DNA of 64,000 bases, from NCBI RefSeq assembly GCF_024256385.1, contig NZ_JAMLFW010000002.1, positions 1,054,001 through 1,118,000 of the forward strand, in the 5' to 3' direction. Shown piece by piece: positions 45,894 to 54,590 of the stretch. The position numbers and the translations under genes were made by a program. Every line of letters begins with the position of its first letter. Position 1 is the first letter of the stretch. The stretch comes from Anatilimnocola floriformis. GTDB taxonomy: Bacteria; Planctomycetota; Planctomycetia; Pirellulales; Pirellulaceae. The notes beneath the pieces were generated by a model. It saw only the letters and a list, made by a program, of their open reading frames with translations. It ran no database searches and had not been told where the DNA came from.

Positions 45894-46054
45894 CGGAAAT
45901 AATCCCAACCGAAGAGGATGATCGCCGCCCTCGGAATCGGGCAGCAATCAGCGATTGAAAAGTGCCATCAGCTTAATGCAGGGGAGAAGTGGGCGGCAAA
46001 TCTTTTTATAAGACAGCAACAGCGTAAAGCCCGCGTGAAGGTTCACAAAAAAAC

Positions 46055-47152
46055 TTATAAGCGTTTCTCAAACCAATCGAGCGCCGCCGTCCTCTGTTCT
46101 GCTGTCACCGAGTGCCCCACTCCTTCGGCGACCATGATTTTTAAATGGTCGCTCCGTTTCTTTTCAGCGAATGCTTGTTCAGCCGAGGCGAACGCGATCT
46201 TCGCGCCGCCGATCGGGCAGTTGGGATCTTTTTCGCCGTTGACGATCAGCAAATCGCGATCGGCAAAGAGCCGGAGCAAGCTCGGGCAATCGTATTGAGC
46301 GAGCATGCCGGGGATGACTTTGTTCCAGAGTTCGCGGCAAACACGCTGATTGACTTCCTTTTCGCCCAGATCTTTCGCCGCCGCATCGTGCGCCGCTTTG
46401 ATGGTCTTGGCTCGGCCTTGCCATTCGTCGTGTTCGAGGCTCCAGCGAAAGCTCTGCACTGCGATCGCCGGCACGGCGACTTTGATGCGCTCGTCGACCG
46501 ACGCGGCCAGCCACGTTTGAATGCCACCCATGCTGAAACCGATCATGCCGATGCGGGTGGCGTCGATATCATCGCGCGTAGCGAGATAGTCGACGGTTCG
46601 CCACAGATCCCAAGCCGTGTCGTAATAAAACGGATGCTCTTGCGGTTCGCCAGCCTTCGTCTGCCAGGCTCGCTCGATGGCAGCGACGTAAGCTTCGGCC
46701 CCCTTCTTTCCACCCGAGCGTTCGCCGTGATAGCGGGCGTCGATGGCCACGCCGATGATGCCCCGCTTGGCGAGATCAACCAGAAACCCCCGCTGACTTT
46801 CCTTATTCCCACCCGTGCCATGCAACACGATCACGCAGGGCAACTTCGCCTTGTCCGACTTCGGCCGCACGAGCAGCAGCGGCACCCGCTCTGTCACGCC
46901 ATCGGCCTTCTTTTCGCTAGCGAACGATAGCTTCTCTTCGAGCATCCCCGCCGCATCGGTTTTCGATTCGCTCACCTGCGGGTCAATCGCCACACGTGGC
47001 CGATCGAGCATTTTTAGGAACGAGGCCTTCACTTCCGCCGCTGGCGGATACTTCGTCGGCGAGGCTTCTTGCCCATAAGCAGGGAGCGCCAGCAAGCCCA
47101 ACAGCAGCCCGAAGTAAAGCCAAGGTAAACGCATCGCAATTGTCTTGTTCAT
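46055..47152 (-). CDS. Secreted alpha/beta hydrolase (dienelactone hydrolase/acetyl xylan esterase-like)
   Basis: A 365-residue exported hydrolase. A signal peptide follows MRLPWLYFGLLLGLLALPAYGQ. The alpha/beta fold shows LPCVIVLHGTGGNKES (oxyanion loop), DARYHGERSGG, the nucleophile elbow IGMIGFSMGGIQTW (Ser in GFSMGG), the acid NGEKDPNCP and the His in EGVGHSVTAEQ. The catalytic triad is thus complete. Polysaccharide or ester substrates are likely; none is proven. Start taken at ATG 47152; the ATG at 47134 is an alternative. It is divergent from the sensor kinase. Confidence 0.87.
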   Translation of the reverse strand: MNKTIAMRLPWLYFGLLLGLLALPAYGQEASPTKYPPAAEVKASFLKMLDRPRVAIDPQVSESKTDAAGMLEEKLSFASEKKADGVTERVPLLLVRPKSDKAKLPCVIVLHGTGGNKESQRGFLVDLAKRGIIGVAIDARYHGERSGGKKGAEAYVAAIERAWQTKAGEPQEHPFYYDTAWDLWRTVDYLATRDDIDATRIGMIGFSMGGIQTWLAASVDERIKVAVPAIAVQSFRWSLEHDEWQGRAKTIKAAHDAAAKDLGEKEVNQRVCRELWNKVIPGMLAQYDCPSLLRLFADRDLLIVNGEKDPNCPIGGAKIAFASAEQAFAEKKRSDHLKIMVAEGVGHSVTAEQRTAALDWFEKRL

Positions 47153-47292
47153 AGAGAAAGCTCAGCGGGATTGCGGCAACCAACTCCTGATTACCAGCCT
47201 GCATTGCACTGGCTGCAAACCGGGAGTACTGCGTAAAATAAGCAACGGGCGAATCGCCAAGGATTCGTTCAGGACCAGAATAGCGGACGATC

Positions 47293-49149
47293 ATGGGCGG
47301 ATACAAATCTCTCAAGCGCGTGCTCGGCGAAACCCATCTAGGGCGGAAGCTGCGCTGGTTGTTTGGCGTGAGCCTGTTCGCCCTTATTTTTGTTTCGTTC
47401 TTCCTCGTCGACTGGATCGGCGAAGATCTGGTCATGCGCAACATCCACCGCAACGGCCGCGAGTGGGTCCGCTATTACCTGCTCGATCAGCACTGGAATT
47501 TCTGGGACACCAAGCCCGAGAACAAAGCGTTTCGGAGCGAGGTCAGCAAAAAGTTTCTGCCGGAGACTTACGAAGCCCGCACCATTGGCAAGGATCCTGC
47601 CTGGGTGAATTCGCTTCATGCGGGATTCAATCAGCGTGAAGGCAAGCCGCGCATCTGGTCGCCGGAGAACGACGAAGAGCAAAAACTGATTCGCGAGTTG
47701 CAAGTCGATTTTGCGCGCGTGCTCAATGGTCAGCCAGCAGTGAATCCACAAAGCAGCCCCGAAGAACGGCGAGCCGCCCGCAACCAACTCGAGGACAAAC
47801 TCGACGATGTGTTTGCGACCCGCGTCGATGCAGCCAAGGACAAGTTCTACTTCTATCAACCCGTGGTTTGGGACCAAGCGCTCTGCTCGCATTGCCATTT
47901 AGACACGTATCAGGTCGTCAAAACGGGCGAGCTGGCCGCGAGCGATATGGAAGCGCAACCGAGCTCGGCAGAGCTGCCGTACCTGGTCACGCGCGTGGCC
48001 CTGCCTTACAGCAAAACGCGGGCTTCGGTCTCTTGGATCCGCGCGATTCTCTCGACCGTCGGCATTCTCACCGTGTTCCTCTCGATGGTCGCGCTGTGGA
48101 TGGTGGTGCGCTATGTCGTCCTCAAGCCGCTCGCGCACTTGCGCGAGGTGAGCGACTCGATCACCCGCGGCGATCTCGAGCAGCGGGCCGAAATCAATAC
48201 CAACGACGAATTCCAAGAGCTGGCCGCGTCATTCAACAAAATGTTGCGCCACCTCGTCGAAGCCCAAGGCCAACTGCAAACGGCCAACGATGAACTCGAC
48301 GGCAAGGTCGATCAGCTCGCGCAGCTCAATATGCAGCTGCATGAGCTCAACCGCCTGAAGGGCGAATTCCTCGCCACGATGAGCCACGAGCTCCGCACGC
48401 CGCTCAACAGCATCATCGGTTTTTCCGAAGTGCTCGCCGGCATCGACGCGCTCGACGATCGGCAAAAGCGGTTCGTCCACAACATTCAAAAGTCCGGCCA
48501 AAAGCTGCTGGAGATGATCAACGACATTCTCGATCTCTCGAAACTCGAAGCCGGCAAGATGGACGTCAGGCCGAGCGAATTCCGGATCGATACGATCGTC
48601 GAAAGCCAGTGCGACTTGGTCCGCGCACTTACCGAAGACAAAAACATCGACCTCTCGATCGAGGTCGAGCCCGAGCTGCCGCTGCTGTTCCAGGATCAAA
48701 CCAAGGTGCAGCAGATCCTGACCAACTTGCTATCGAACGCCATCAAGTTCACGCCCGAGGGAGGCCGCATCACCGTCGGCGCCAAGGGAAACTCGCGCGG
48801 CTTCATCGAGCTTTATGTCTCCGACACCGGCGTGGGCATCGCCGAGAGCGATCGCGAAATCATCTTCGAAAAATTCCGCCAAGGCGCTGCCGTGCTGGGG
48901 ACCGACAACTTGACTCGCGAATACAGCGGCACGGGCCTGGGCCTGTCGATCGTCAAGGAACTGTGCAAACTCCTCGGCGGCGAAGTGCACGTCGAAAGCG
49001 AACTGGGCCGCGGCAGCACGTTCCGCGTGCTGATCCCCTGGATGCGCGTCGACGCCTCGCCGAAGCTCAACAACCGCCTCGACGACCTAACCCGCCCCCG
49101 CCGCGCCGACGTGGCCATCTCTGGCGATACGGTCGTCATCGGCAAATAA
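47293..49149 (+). CDS. Sensor histidine kinase with c-type heme binding sensor domain
   Basis: A 618-residue inner-membrane kinase. Transmembrane helix 1 (about 21-39), an extracytoplasmic domain (40-248) of the Tll0287-like/DUF3365 kind with one CxxCH heme-attachment motif, CSHCH (Cys198-His202), then transmembrane helix 2 (about 249-272), HAMP (273-325), a coiled coil, HisKA with FLATMSHELRTPLNSIIGF (phosphorylated His365), and HATPase_c with N box QILTNLLSNAIKF, G1 YVSDTGVGIAESD and G2 YSGTGLGLSIVK. No response regulator gene lies next to it. A covalently bound heme suggests redox, O2, NO or CO sensing; which is inference. ATG start 47293. Confidence 0.93.
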   Translation: MGGYKSLKRVLGETHLGRKLRWLFGVSLFALIFVSFFLVDWIGEDLVMRNIHRNGREWVRYYLLDQHWNFWDTKPENKAFRSEVSKKFLPETYEARTIGKDPAWVNSLHAGFNQREGKPRIWSPENDEEQKLIRELQVDFARVLNGQPAVNPQSSPEERRAARNQLEDKLDDVFATRVDAAKDKFYFYQPVVWDQALCSHCHLDTYQVVKTGELAASDMEAQPSSAELPYLVTRVALPYSKTRASVSWIRAILSTVGILTVFLSMVALWMVVRYVVLKPLAHLREVSDSITRGDLEQRAEINTNDEFQELAASFNKMLRHLVEAQGQLQTANDELDGKVDQLAQLNMQLHELNRLKGEFLATMSHELRTPLNSIIGFSEVLAGIDALDDRQKRFVHNIQKSGQKLLEMINDILDLSKLEAGKMDVRPSEFRIDTIVESQCDLVRALTEDKNIDLSIEVEPELPLLFQDQTKVQQILTNLLSNAIKFTPEGGRITVGAKGNSRGFIELYVSDTGVGIAESDREIIFEKFRQGAAVLGTDNLTREYSGTGLGLSIVKELCKLLGGEVHVESELGRGSTFRVLIPWMRVDASPKLNNRLDDLTRPRRADVAISGDTVVIGK

Positions 49150-49168
49150 AAGTCGCACTTTCGTCATT

Positions 49169-49396
49169 GTCGTCGATCACTCCGTGCTCGATGGGTTGAG
49201 GTTAACCAACCGCGCGCCGCCGAAAGAGCTCCGCGATTTTCGGCACTTTGGCGAGTGGAGGTTAGAGCAGAGACTGCGTTGGTGGTGAGGCGAACTTCAA
49301 ACTCTGCACGCCAAAACCGGAACTTCGCGGAGCTCGTTCCTTGGCGCGCTGCAGAGTCAACTCAACCCACCGATTTCGGAGAAATCGGCGACAATG
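49169..49396. repeat. 228-bp direct repeat, left copy
   Basis: About 95% identical to 50670-50896. It contains ACTCCGTGCTCGATGGGTTG, the CGCCGAAAGAG palindrome, and ends ATTTCGGAGAAATCGGCGAC. It fills the space between the sensor kinase and the next gene. Confidence 0.92.
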
Positions 49397-49440
49397 TCGA
49401 TCCACCAAAGAGAAGCAACGAACACATTCAGTAGCGCGCG

Positions 49441-50646
49441 ATGTTCAACTTTCTTCCCACCTTTCGCGTTCCCCGCCTGCGGTTCAGCCTGCGAACTCTG
49501 CTATTGATGATGGTCGGCGTGGGTGTCGCCCTCACGATTTACCGTTGGCCCTGGGAGCAAGTGGATGTAAGTAGTTCACCACCCATCACAAGTCGTTATC
49601 ACCGAAGTTGGACTGGACGAGCGGTCAAGCATGGTTGGGAGATCCAAAAAGATTCGCAGGAAAATTGGCGTTCGGAGACGCTGTACGATGAGGGAGAACT
49701 GCGGCTCAATCGCACCTGGAAAAACGGCGAGCTGACTCACGAGTTGAACTATCGCCAGGGCGATGTACAGGGTCACGTTTTGTGGGTGAACGACGGCGTG
49801 CGGATGGAGGGAGAAGGCCTGCGGGGCAAGAAGCACGGACCTTGGACGGAGGACAGCGCAGATGTCCTGCTGCGCGAAGTTTGGAATCACGGCAAGCTGC
49901 AAGGCCGACGAACTTGGACCACGCCTGCTGGCAGAGAGTTGCAATCGGCTGAGTACGACGACGCCGGCCAATTGGTGAAATGGAATGGCCAGCCGATAGC
50001 GACCGCGGTGCGTCAATGGCTTGACCAACACATGGAGGATGATGAACTGCGCCGGTTCCTGCTCGAGACCCGCGTGACCCGCAGCGAAATCCGCATGCAG
50101 TATTGCAACTTTTTACAACTTCAATATTCCATCGGCCGGCGAAAAATTGCTGTCCAATGCGTCCGCCGTTTTGTTGCGCCCGACACCGAGTTCGCGGCGT
50201 GCCCGCTGGGTGAAGTCCTCCTGCAAGATGCACTGTCATTCAGTTGCACGCTGGCCTACCGGTTTGGCGCGCTCCATTTCGTACCGATCTCGCCGGAGTC
50301 GCTCGCCTGGCAAGATCGCACACGCATTGGCGAAGTAAATTTCGAGGCTGGCTCGTTACAAGAAAAGGCTTGGCTCAGCGAAGTCGCTGCCGATCAAGCA
50401 GAGTGGGTGTTTCCTGCTGCATGTATGTCCAAGATGTTTGAGCCCGTGAGCGCGACGGGTATCACGATCGATACTACGGCAATTCCTGATTCGGCGGACC
50501 CAACACTTCGCGGCTTGTCCACTAATCGACCGAATCCGCCGCGCGCCCGACGATATCTCCTCGGCCAACATCTCGAAATGGAGAACTGCTACTGCGAACA
50601 GCACGGTAACGTGCTGGTTATCAAACGCCGAGAGATGGCGAAATAA
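49441..50646 (+). CDS. RFSLRTLL-type membrane protein with MORN-like strands
   Basis: A 401-residue protein whose N-terminus, RLRFSLRTLLLMMVGVGVAL, is a signature of planctomycete single-pass proteins. Residues about 75-185 hold short MORN-like strand repeats (EGELRLNRTWKNGELTHEL, RGKKHGPWTEDSADVLLREVW, named by ends). The rest is unrecognised, ending LVIKRREMAK. It is the only gene between two 228-bp direct repeats, so it may have been copied or inserted as a unit. ATG 49441; no strong ribosome-binding site. Function unknown. Confidence 0.68.
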   Translation: MFNFLPTFRVPRLRFSLRTLLLMMVGVGVALTIYRWPWEQVDVSSSPPITSRYHRSWTGRAVKHGWEIQKDSQENWRSETLYDEGELRLNRTWKNGELTHELNYRQGDVQGHVLWVNDGVRMEGEGLRGKKHGPWTEDSADVLLREVWNHGKLQGRRTWTTPAGRELQSAEYDDAGQLVKWNGQPIATAVRQWLDQHMEDDELRRFLLETRVTRSEIRMQYCNFLQLQYSIGRRKIAVQCVRRFVAPDTEFAACPLGEVLLQDALSFSCTLAYRFGALHFVPISPESLAWQDRTRIGEVNFEAGSLQEKAWLSEVAADQAEWVFPAACMSKMFEPVSATGITIDTTAIPDSADPTLRGLSTNRPNPPRARRYLLGQHLEMENCYCEQHGNVLVIKRREMAK

Positions 50647-50669
50647 CATGAGGCTCGCTGCATCACAAC

Positions 50670-50896
50670 GTCGTCGATCACTCCGTGCTCGATGGGTTGA
50701 GGTTAACCAACCGCGCGCCGCCGAAAGAGCTCCGCGACTTTCGGCACTTTGGCGAGTGGAGGTTAGAGCAGAGACTGCGTTGGTGGTGAGGCGAACTTCA
50801 AACTCTACACGCCAAAACCGGAACTTCGCGGGGGTCGTTCCTCGGCGCGTGATGAGTCACCTCAACCCACCGATTTCGGAGAAATCGGCGACAATG
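50670..50896. repeat. 228-bp direct repeat, right copy
   Basis: Second copy of the repeat at 49169-49396, with scattered differences (for example GAGCTCGTTCCTTGG replaced by GGGGTCGTTCCTCGG). It ends two bases before the stop of the following minus-strand gene. Confidence 0.92.
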
Positions 50897-50898
50897 GC

Positions 50899-51360
50899 TT
50901 ACTTTCCATCTGCCGGCAGATCGAATGGCAGGTCGTTCTTGCCGCGTTTGACTTCCGCGGTTAGCGGCGTGGTGTGCAGTTGCGAGTATTTTTCGGGGAC
51001 GAGCCAGGTGACTTTGCCGGGGACAAGTCGCTTGCCGGGGGCGCCCGGCGTGGCGAGTTCGTCTTCGATTGATTTAGGTTCGACGATACTGCTGGGGCCG
51101 ATGCTGGTGGCTTGGATCACGACGCGATGGCTGCCGATCCAGGCGCCGTCACCGGGTTTGCTCGTCGTGAGCGTGTAGCTGCCGTTTTTAATTTCGCCCA
51201 CGGCAGCCGGACCGCCGCTGGGAGTAAACATGATCGTGCCGCTGGGGACGGGTTGGCCGCCGACGCTTACCGTGCCACTGACCTTGGCCAGCTTGTTGTC
51301 GGAGCAGCCGATGAGGATTGGCAGCGTCGACAACAAAAAGAGAAAGACGCCGCGCGGCAT
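50899..51360 (-). CDS. Transthyretin-like lipoprotein next to DUF1559
   Basis: A 153-residue lipoprotein (lipobox LIGC, MPRGVFLFLLSTLPILIGCSD). The mature part is a carboxypeptidase-regulatory/transthyretin-like beta domain: KVSGTVSVGGQPVPSGTIMFTPSGG, GEIKNGSYTLTTSKPGDGAW, GSHRVVIQATS. Such lipoproteins regularly accompany DUF1559 proteins in planctomycetes. ATG 51360, one base after the DUF1559 stop, so the two are co-translated. Likely surface-associated. Confidence 0.88.
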   Translation of the reverse strand: MPRGVFLFLLSTLPILIGCSDNKLAKVSGTVSVGGQPVPSGTIMFTPSGGPAAVGEIKNGSYTLTTSKPGDGAWIGSHRVVIQATSIGPSSIVEPKSIEDELATPGAPGKRLVPGKVTWLVPEKYSQLHTTPLTAEVKRGKNDLPFDLPADGK

Positions 51361-51361
51361 G

Positions 51362-52288
51362 TTAGTAATTTCCACCAGGCACCACTTCGCCATCCTGACA
51401 GGCAGCCAGCATTTGATAGATGTTCATTTCTAGGCCGGTCCGCAGGAAGCTCACATGGCCGTCGGCGAACACAAAGTTTGCTCCGCCCGGATGCTGACTT
51501 CCCAGCGGCGAGTCGTTTTCGTTGTCAGCCAGCAACGGCACGATGGCGTTGATGGGGAATCGCGTGTTGCGCATATCGCGTCCATACGACCGATCGGCGG
51601 GTAAGCAATTCGGTTTGATGCACGCACTGCCGACGATCCAACCGACGGGCCCACCTTGGGTCGCCACGCCATAACCTGGCCCGAGTCCCCACAACTGCGC
51701 GTGACACGATTCGCCGACGGCCATCGTGTTCGACGTGCCGTCGGTGATCTCGGCGAGTTTGCGGCGCTGATTGATATTGAAGATGCCGTCGAGATAAACA
51801 TCGCCCCGCCAGCCGTGGCTATCGCGCACCCGGCCACCTGCAATGCCGAAGAAATTGCGGCGGTTCTTTGTCGTCAGCCATTTGGCATCGCTCGGACAGG
51901 TGTAGGTCGCAATCGGCACCGCGCCGAGCACGTTCACATGATTGGCCACGTTGTAGCCCAGCGAGTCGTCGTATCGATCGGAGATATTCCGCTGCTCGAT
52001 ATACGGCAGCAACCGCGTCCACATCGCATTGCCTCGGCAATCGGCAGCCGTGCAATGGATCGACAGTTCCACTTCCATGCCGGCCGGCAGCCAGACGTGC
52101 GTGTCGTTGTAATTGTGAATGGCCAGGCCGATTTGACGCGAATGATTCTGGCAAGTCGTTCGGCGGGCTGCTTCGCGGGCGGCCTGCACGGCCGGCAAGA
52201 GCAACGCGACCAGTACGCCGATGATGGCAATGACGACCAGCAATTCGACAAGCGTAAAAGCTCGCCGCGCGATGGAAAAGCGATTCAT
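51362..52288 (-). CDS. DUF1559 pilin-like protein
   Basis: A 308-residue protein with a type IV pilin-like N-terminus: RRAFTLVELLVVIAIIGVLV (prepilin peptidase site before FTLVE), then ARRTTCQNHSRQIGLAIHNY. A globular DUF1559 domain follows, with the C-terminal FVFADGHVSFLRTG motif. DUF1559 proteins are very numerous in planctomycetes and probably form surface pseudopili or appendages. Start ATG 52288 after GGAGGG. First of a two-gene unit with the transthyretin-like lipoprotein. Confidence 0.95.
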   Translation of the reverse strand: MNRFSIARRAFTLVELLVVIAIIGVLVALLLPAVQAAREAARRTTCQNHSRQIGLAIHNYNDTHVWLPAGMEVELSIHCTAADCRGNAMWTRLLPYIEQRNISDRYDDSLGYNVANHVNVLGAVPIATYTCPSDAKWLTTKNRRNFFGIAGGRVRDSHGWRGDVYLDGIFNINQRRKLAEITDGTSNTMAVGESCHAQLWGLGPGYGVATQGGPVGWIVGSACIKPNCLPADRSYGRDMRNTRFPINAIVPLLADNENDSPLGSQHPGGANFVFADGHVSFLRTGLEMNIYQMLAACQDGEVVPGGNY

Positions 52289-52361
52289 AGGTAGGCCCTC
52301 CAGGCCTCAAGTAAACATGCCTGGATGCGAGCCGTCAACTAAATGTTTCATCCCGTCACGA

Positions 52362-53486
52362 TTACGAAGATGAGTCCGCTACGAACTTCTGATTCTCTTG
52401 ACGGATTCTGGCAGCCGCTTCGTCGTAGAGAAAAGGAAGATAGGCGTAACGCTTGCCGCGAGTGATTTTCGTCGCTTCGTGAAGCAGCGAACAAGAAAAG
52501 ACGACCGCGCCGCCGGCCGGGGCTTCGTATTGCAACCGGCCGAACTCCGGAAAGCGCAAGCGGCCGCCATCGTACTCGCCCGTGTTGAGATTGAGCGAGA
52601 CGGCGAACTTGCGGTGGGCTGTTCCCTTCGTCGTATTGTCGCGATGGGCACGAAAATGCCCGCCGTCATTGGCGTCGTAACAAGCGACGATGTGCCGTTC
52701 GATGCGCGTCGCATGAAATTGAAAGGCGCGCTGGATCTCCGGGCCGACTCGATCGTGCACGGCAAACATCGCTCGCTTGCGCAGATCTTCGTCGGCAATC
52801 TCACAGTCCTTCCGCTGCTTGTGATCGGGGTTGTGAATCTCGACCGTCTTGCCGTTCACATCTTTCATGAATCCTGAAACCTCACCGCCCTGCGTTTCGT
52901 AGTAAGCGATCAGCTCGCGGCAGAGCGCCGGCTCAAAGACTCGCGGCACGATCAGAATCGGCGCTTGCACCGCTGCCAACGATTCGGCGGGGAGCGGCGG
53001 CAGACGATCGAGGATCGCTTGCAGTTGTTTTAGATGCTCGTCGGCACGATTGTCTTCCAGCAACAGCGTGGCGACGGTGCGCAGTCGTTCATCGATCACG
53101 ACTGTCATCCGGCGATACAGGTCACGTTGTTCTGGCGACGACACCGGATCGAGCGTCGCGGCGCCGAACTGTTTGCTCGCGCTCCGATCGAGATCGTAGA
53201 CAAACCGCACGCCGTTGCCCCGATCAGCCAAGCGGTTTTGTTCCTGATCCTGTGGATCGACACTCACGCCAACAAAACCCACGTTGTCGTAATCAAAGCG
53301 CTGACCGATCGCAGCCAAGCCGCGCAGTAACTGCTGGCTCGTCGCGTCGCCCGCGGAGCGGAAGAAGCTGACGACCAGATAACGGCCGGCGTGCGAATCG
53401 AGCTTGTAAGGGATTCCGGCGATCGATGTCGCCAGCAACCAGGGAGCAGGATCACCATTCTGAAGCAGAGCTTTGGCTTGCGGCAT
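52362..53486 (-). CDS. Redoxin-like domain fused to 2OG-Fe(II) oxygenase
   Basis: A 374-residue cytoplasmic protein. Residues 1-165 have a peroxiredoxin/AhpC-TSA fold (GDPAPWLLATSIAG, YLVVSFFRSAGDATSQQLL, VGFVGVSVDP) but there is no Cys at the peroxidatic position. Residues about 180-365 are a prolyl-4-hydroxylase-like 2OG-Fe(II) dioxygenase: HFRAHRDNTT with His281 and Asp283, the distal His336 in SLLHEATKITRGKRY, and Arg346 for 2-oxoglutarate. The iron site is complete, so hydroxylase activity is plausible. The dead redoxin half may bind a partner. ATG 53486. Confidence 0.87.
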   Translation of the reverse strand: MPQAKALLQNGDPAPWLLATSIAGIPYKLDSHAGRYLVVSFFRSAGDATSQQLLRGLAAIGQRFDYDNVGFVGVSVDPQDQEQNRLADRGNGVRFVYDLDRSASKQFGAATLDPVSSPEQRDLYRRMTVVIDERLRTVATLLLEDNRADEHLKQLQAILDRLPPLPAESLAAVQAPILIVPRVFEPALCRELIAYYETQGGEVSGFMKDVNGKTVEIHNPDHKQRKDCEIADEDLRKRAMFAVHDRVGPEIQRAFQFHATRIERHIVACYDANDGGHFRAHRDNTTKGTAHRKFAVSLNLNTGEYDGGRLRFPEFGRLQYEAPAGGAVVFSCSLLHEATKITRGKRYAYLPFLYDEAAARIRQENQKFVADSSS

Positions 53487-53660
53487 GAGCGATGGTCTGT
53501 GAAGGCAAAAGTGAAGTGGAGTTGTCTATCGTAACTCGATTGGCAACGTGCTGGCACGCTCGCGGTAGCAGCAGATCATTTCCTTTGGCCCGCTGATTGC
53601 ATAATGGTCTGGCAGCCAGTTTGGACGCTGGAACCATCCACGATAGCAAGGAGGCTTACC

Positions 53661-54236
53661 ATGAAAACCGCCAACCCAGTTCACTTTATCGGTGGTTTGT
53701 TTCTCGAGTTCGGTGCTGCTGCCGCTGCAATCGCGGTTCTTTGGCCAACTCACAAGGCAGAAGTGTTGCCACCACCGCCACAACCGGTCGAATGGTCAAT
53801 GTCGCAGCCTGCTCCCTTGGCTCAAGCCCCTATCTATTTTCAGAACGACGCTTTTCAAAATGATGCAGTTCGCGAACGCGAGAGCTTCGCGACTCGCCCG
53901 TTGCTGCCGCCAGCTCCCGCGCCGCGGTCGGCCGAATCGGACCGCTATTTCGTCCGCAACTCGTTCAGCACGAGCGACTATCGCCCAGCCGAACCACTGC
54001 CGCAGCGCGAACTGCCGCCTGCGTATTCGCAGCGGGAAACCTCGTTTTCGCGGCCACAAACCGCCTATTCGCAACAGCAACCGAATGCGTATCCGCAGCA
54101 GCAAACCAACTATTCGCAGCAACAAACTGCTGTGGCTCGGCCGCGTGTGCGAACCTTTGCGAACGATCAGTATTCGCCAGCTCCCGCCTATCGCACTGCC
54201 GAACGCTTGGATGACAACTACCACAGCCGCTACTAA
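53661..54236 (+). CDS. Gln/Pro-rich low-complexity protein
   Basis: A 191-residue protein starting MKTANPVHFIGGLFLEFGAA after a perfect AAGGAGG, with one hydrophobic helix (about 10-29) then Pro/Gln/Ser/Tyr-rich sequence. It contains tandem Tyr-Gln repeats (AYSQQQPNAYPQQQTNYSQQQTA, about 140-162). The strong ribosome-binding site argues that it is expressed. Composition suggests a disordered exported or surface-linked domain. No family recognised. Confidence 0.7.
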   Translation: MKTANPVHFIGGLFLEFGAAAAAIAVLWPTHKAEVLPPPPQPVEWSMSQPAPLAQAPIYFQNDAFQNDAVRERESFATRPLLPPAPAPRSAESDRYFVRNSFSTSDYRPAEPLPQRELPPAYSQRETSFSRPQTAYSQQQPNAYPQQQTNYSQQQTAVARPRVRTFANDQYSPAPAYRTAERLDDNYHSRY

Positions 54237-54590
54237 GCATTGTTGATCACTGACGCCTGCCGGCGAGTCGCGCTCCCTCATCCGATTAGTTCTTCTTTCT
54301 CGCGCCCCACAGCTGCCCTTGGCAGCCTTCTTTCTCAAGCCGCCCGACGTGCCGCCACACGTCATCTTCTGGCGATGCTGTCTCAACTCTGGCCTGGCCA
54401 ATCTCATTTTGAGCCGCTGTTTTCACCTGCCGGTCTTCAACGATTTTTCGTCCCTGGCAAAATCTGCGGCTGATCGAATGTTGATCCGCCGGGCTGGCGA
54501 CCAACCAGAACACTCACAACGGCGAGCAGACCAAAAGATTCTGTAAAAAGATTCGGCCAATGCTAGCGAGTCATCTCGATGGCTGAGAAC
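54237..54590. other. Intergenic stretch without a recognisable gene
   Basis: The reading frames here are low-quality, have no ribosome-binding sites and no recognisable domain. It separates the Gln-rich gene from the CorA-like gene on the opposite strand. Confidence 0.5.
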
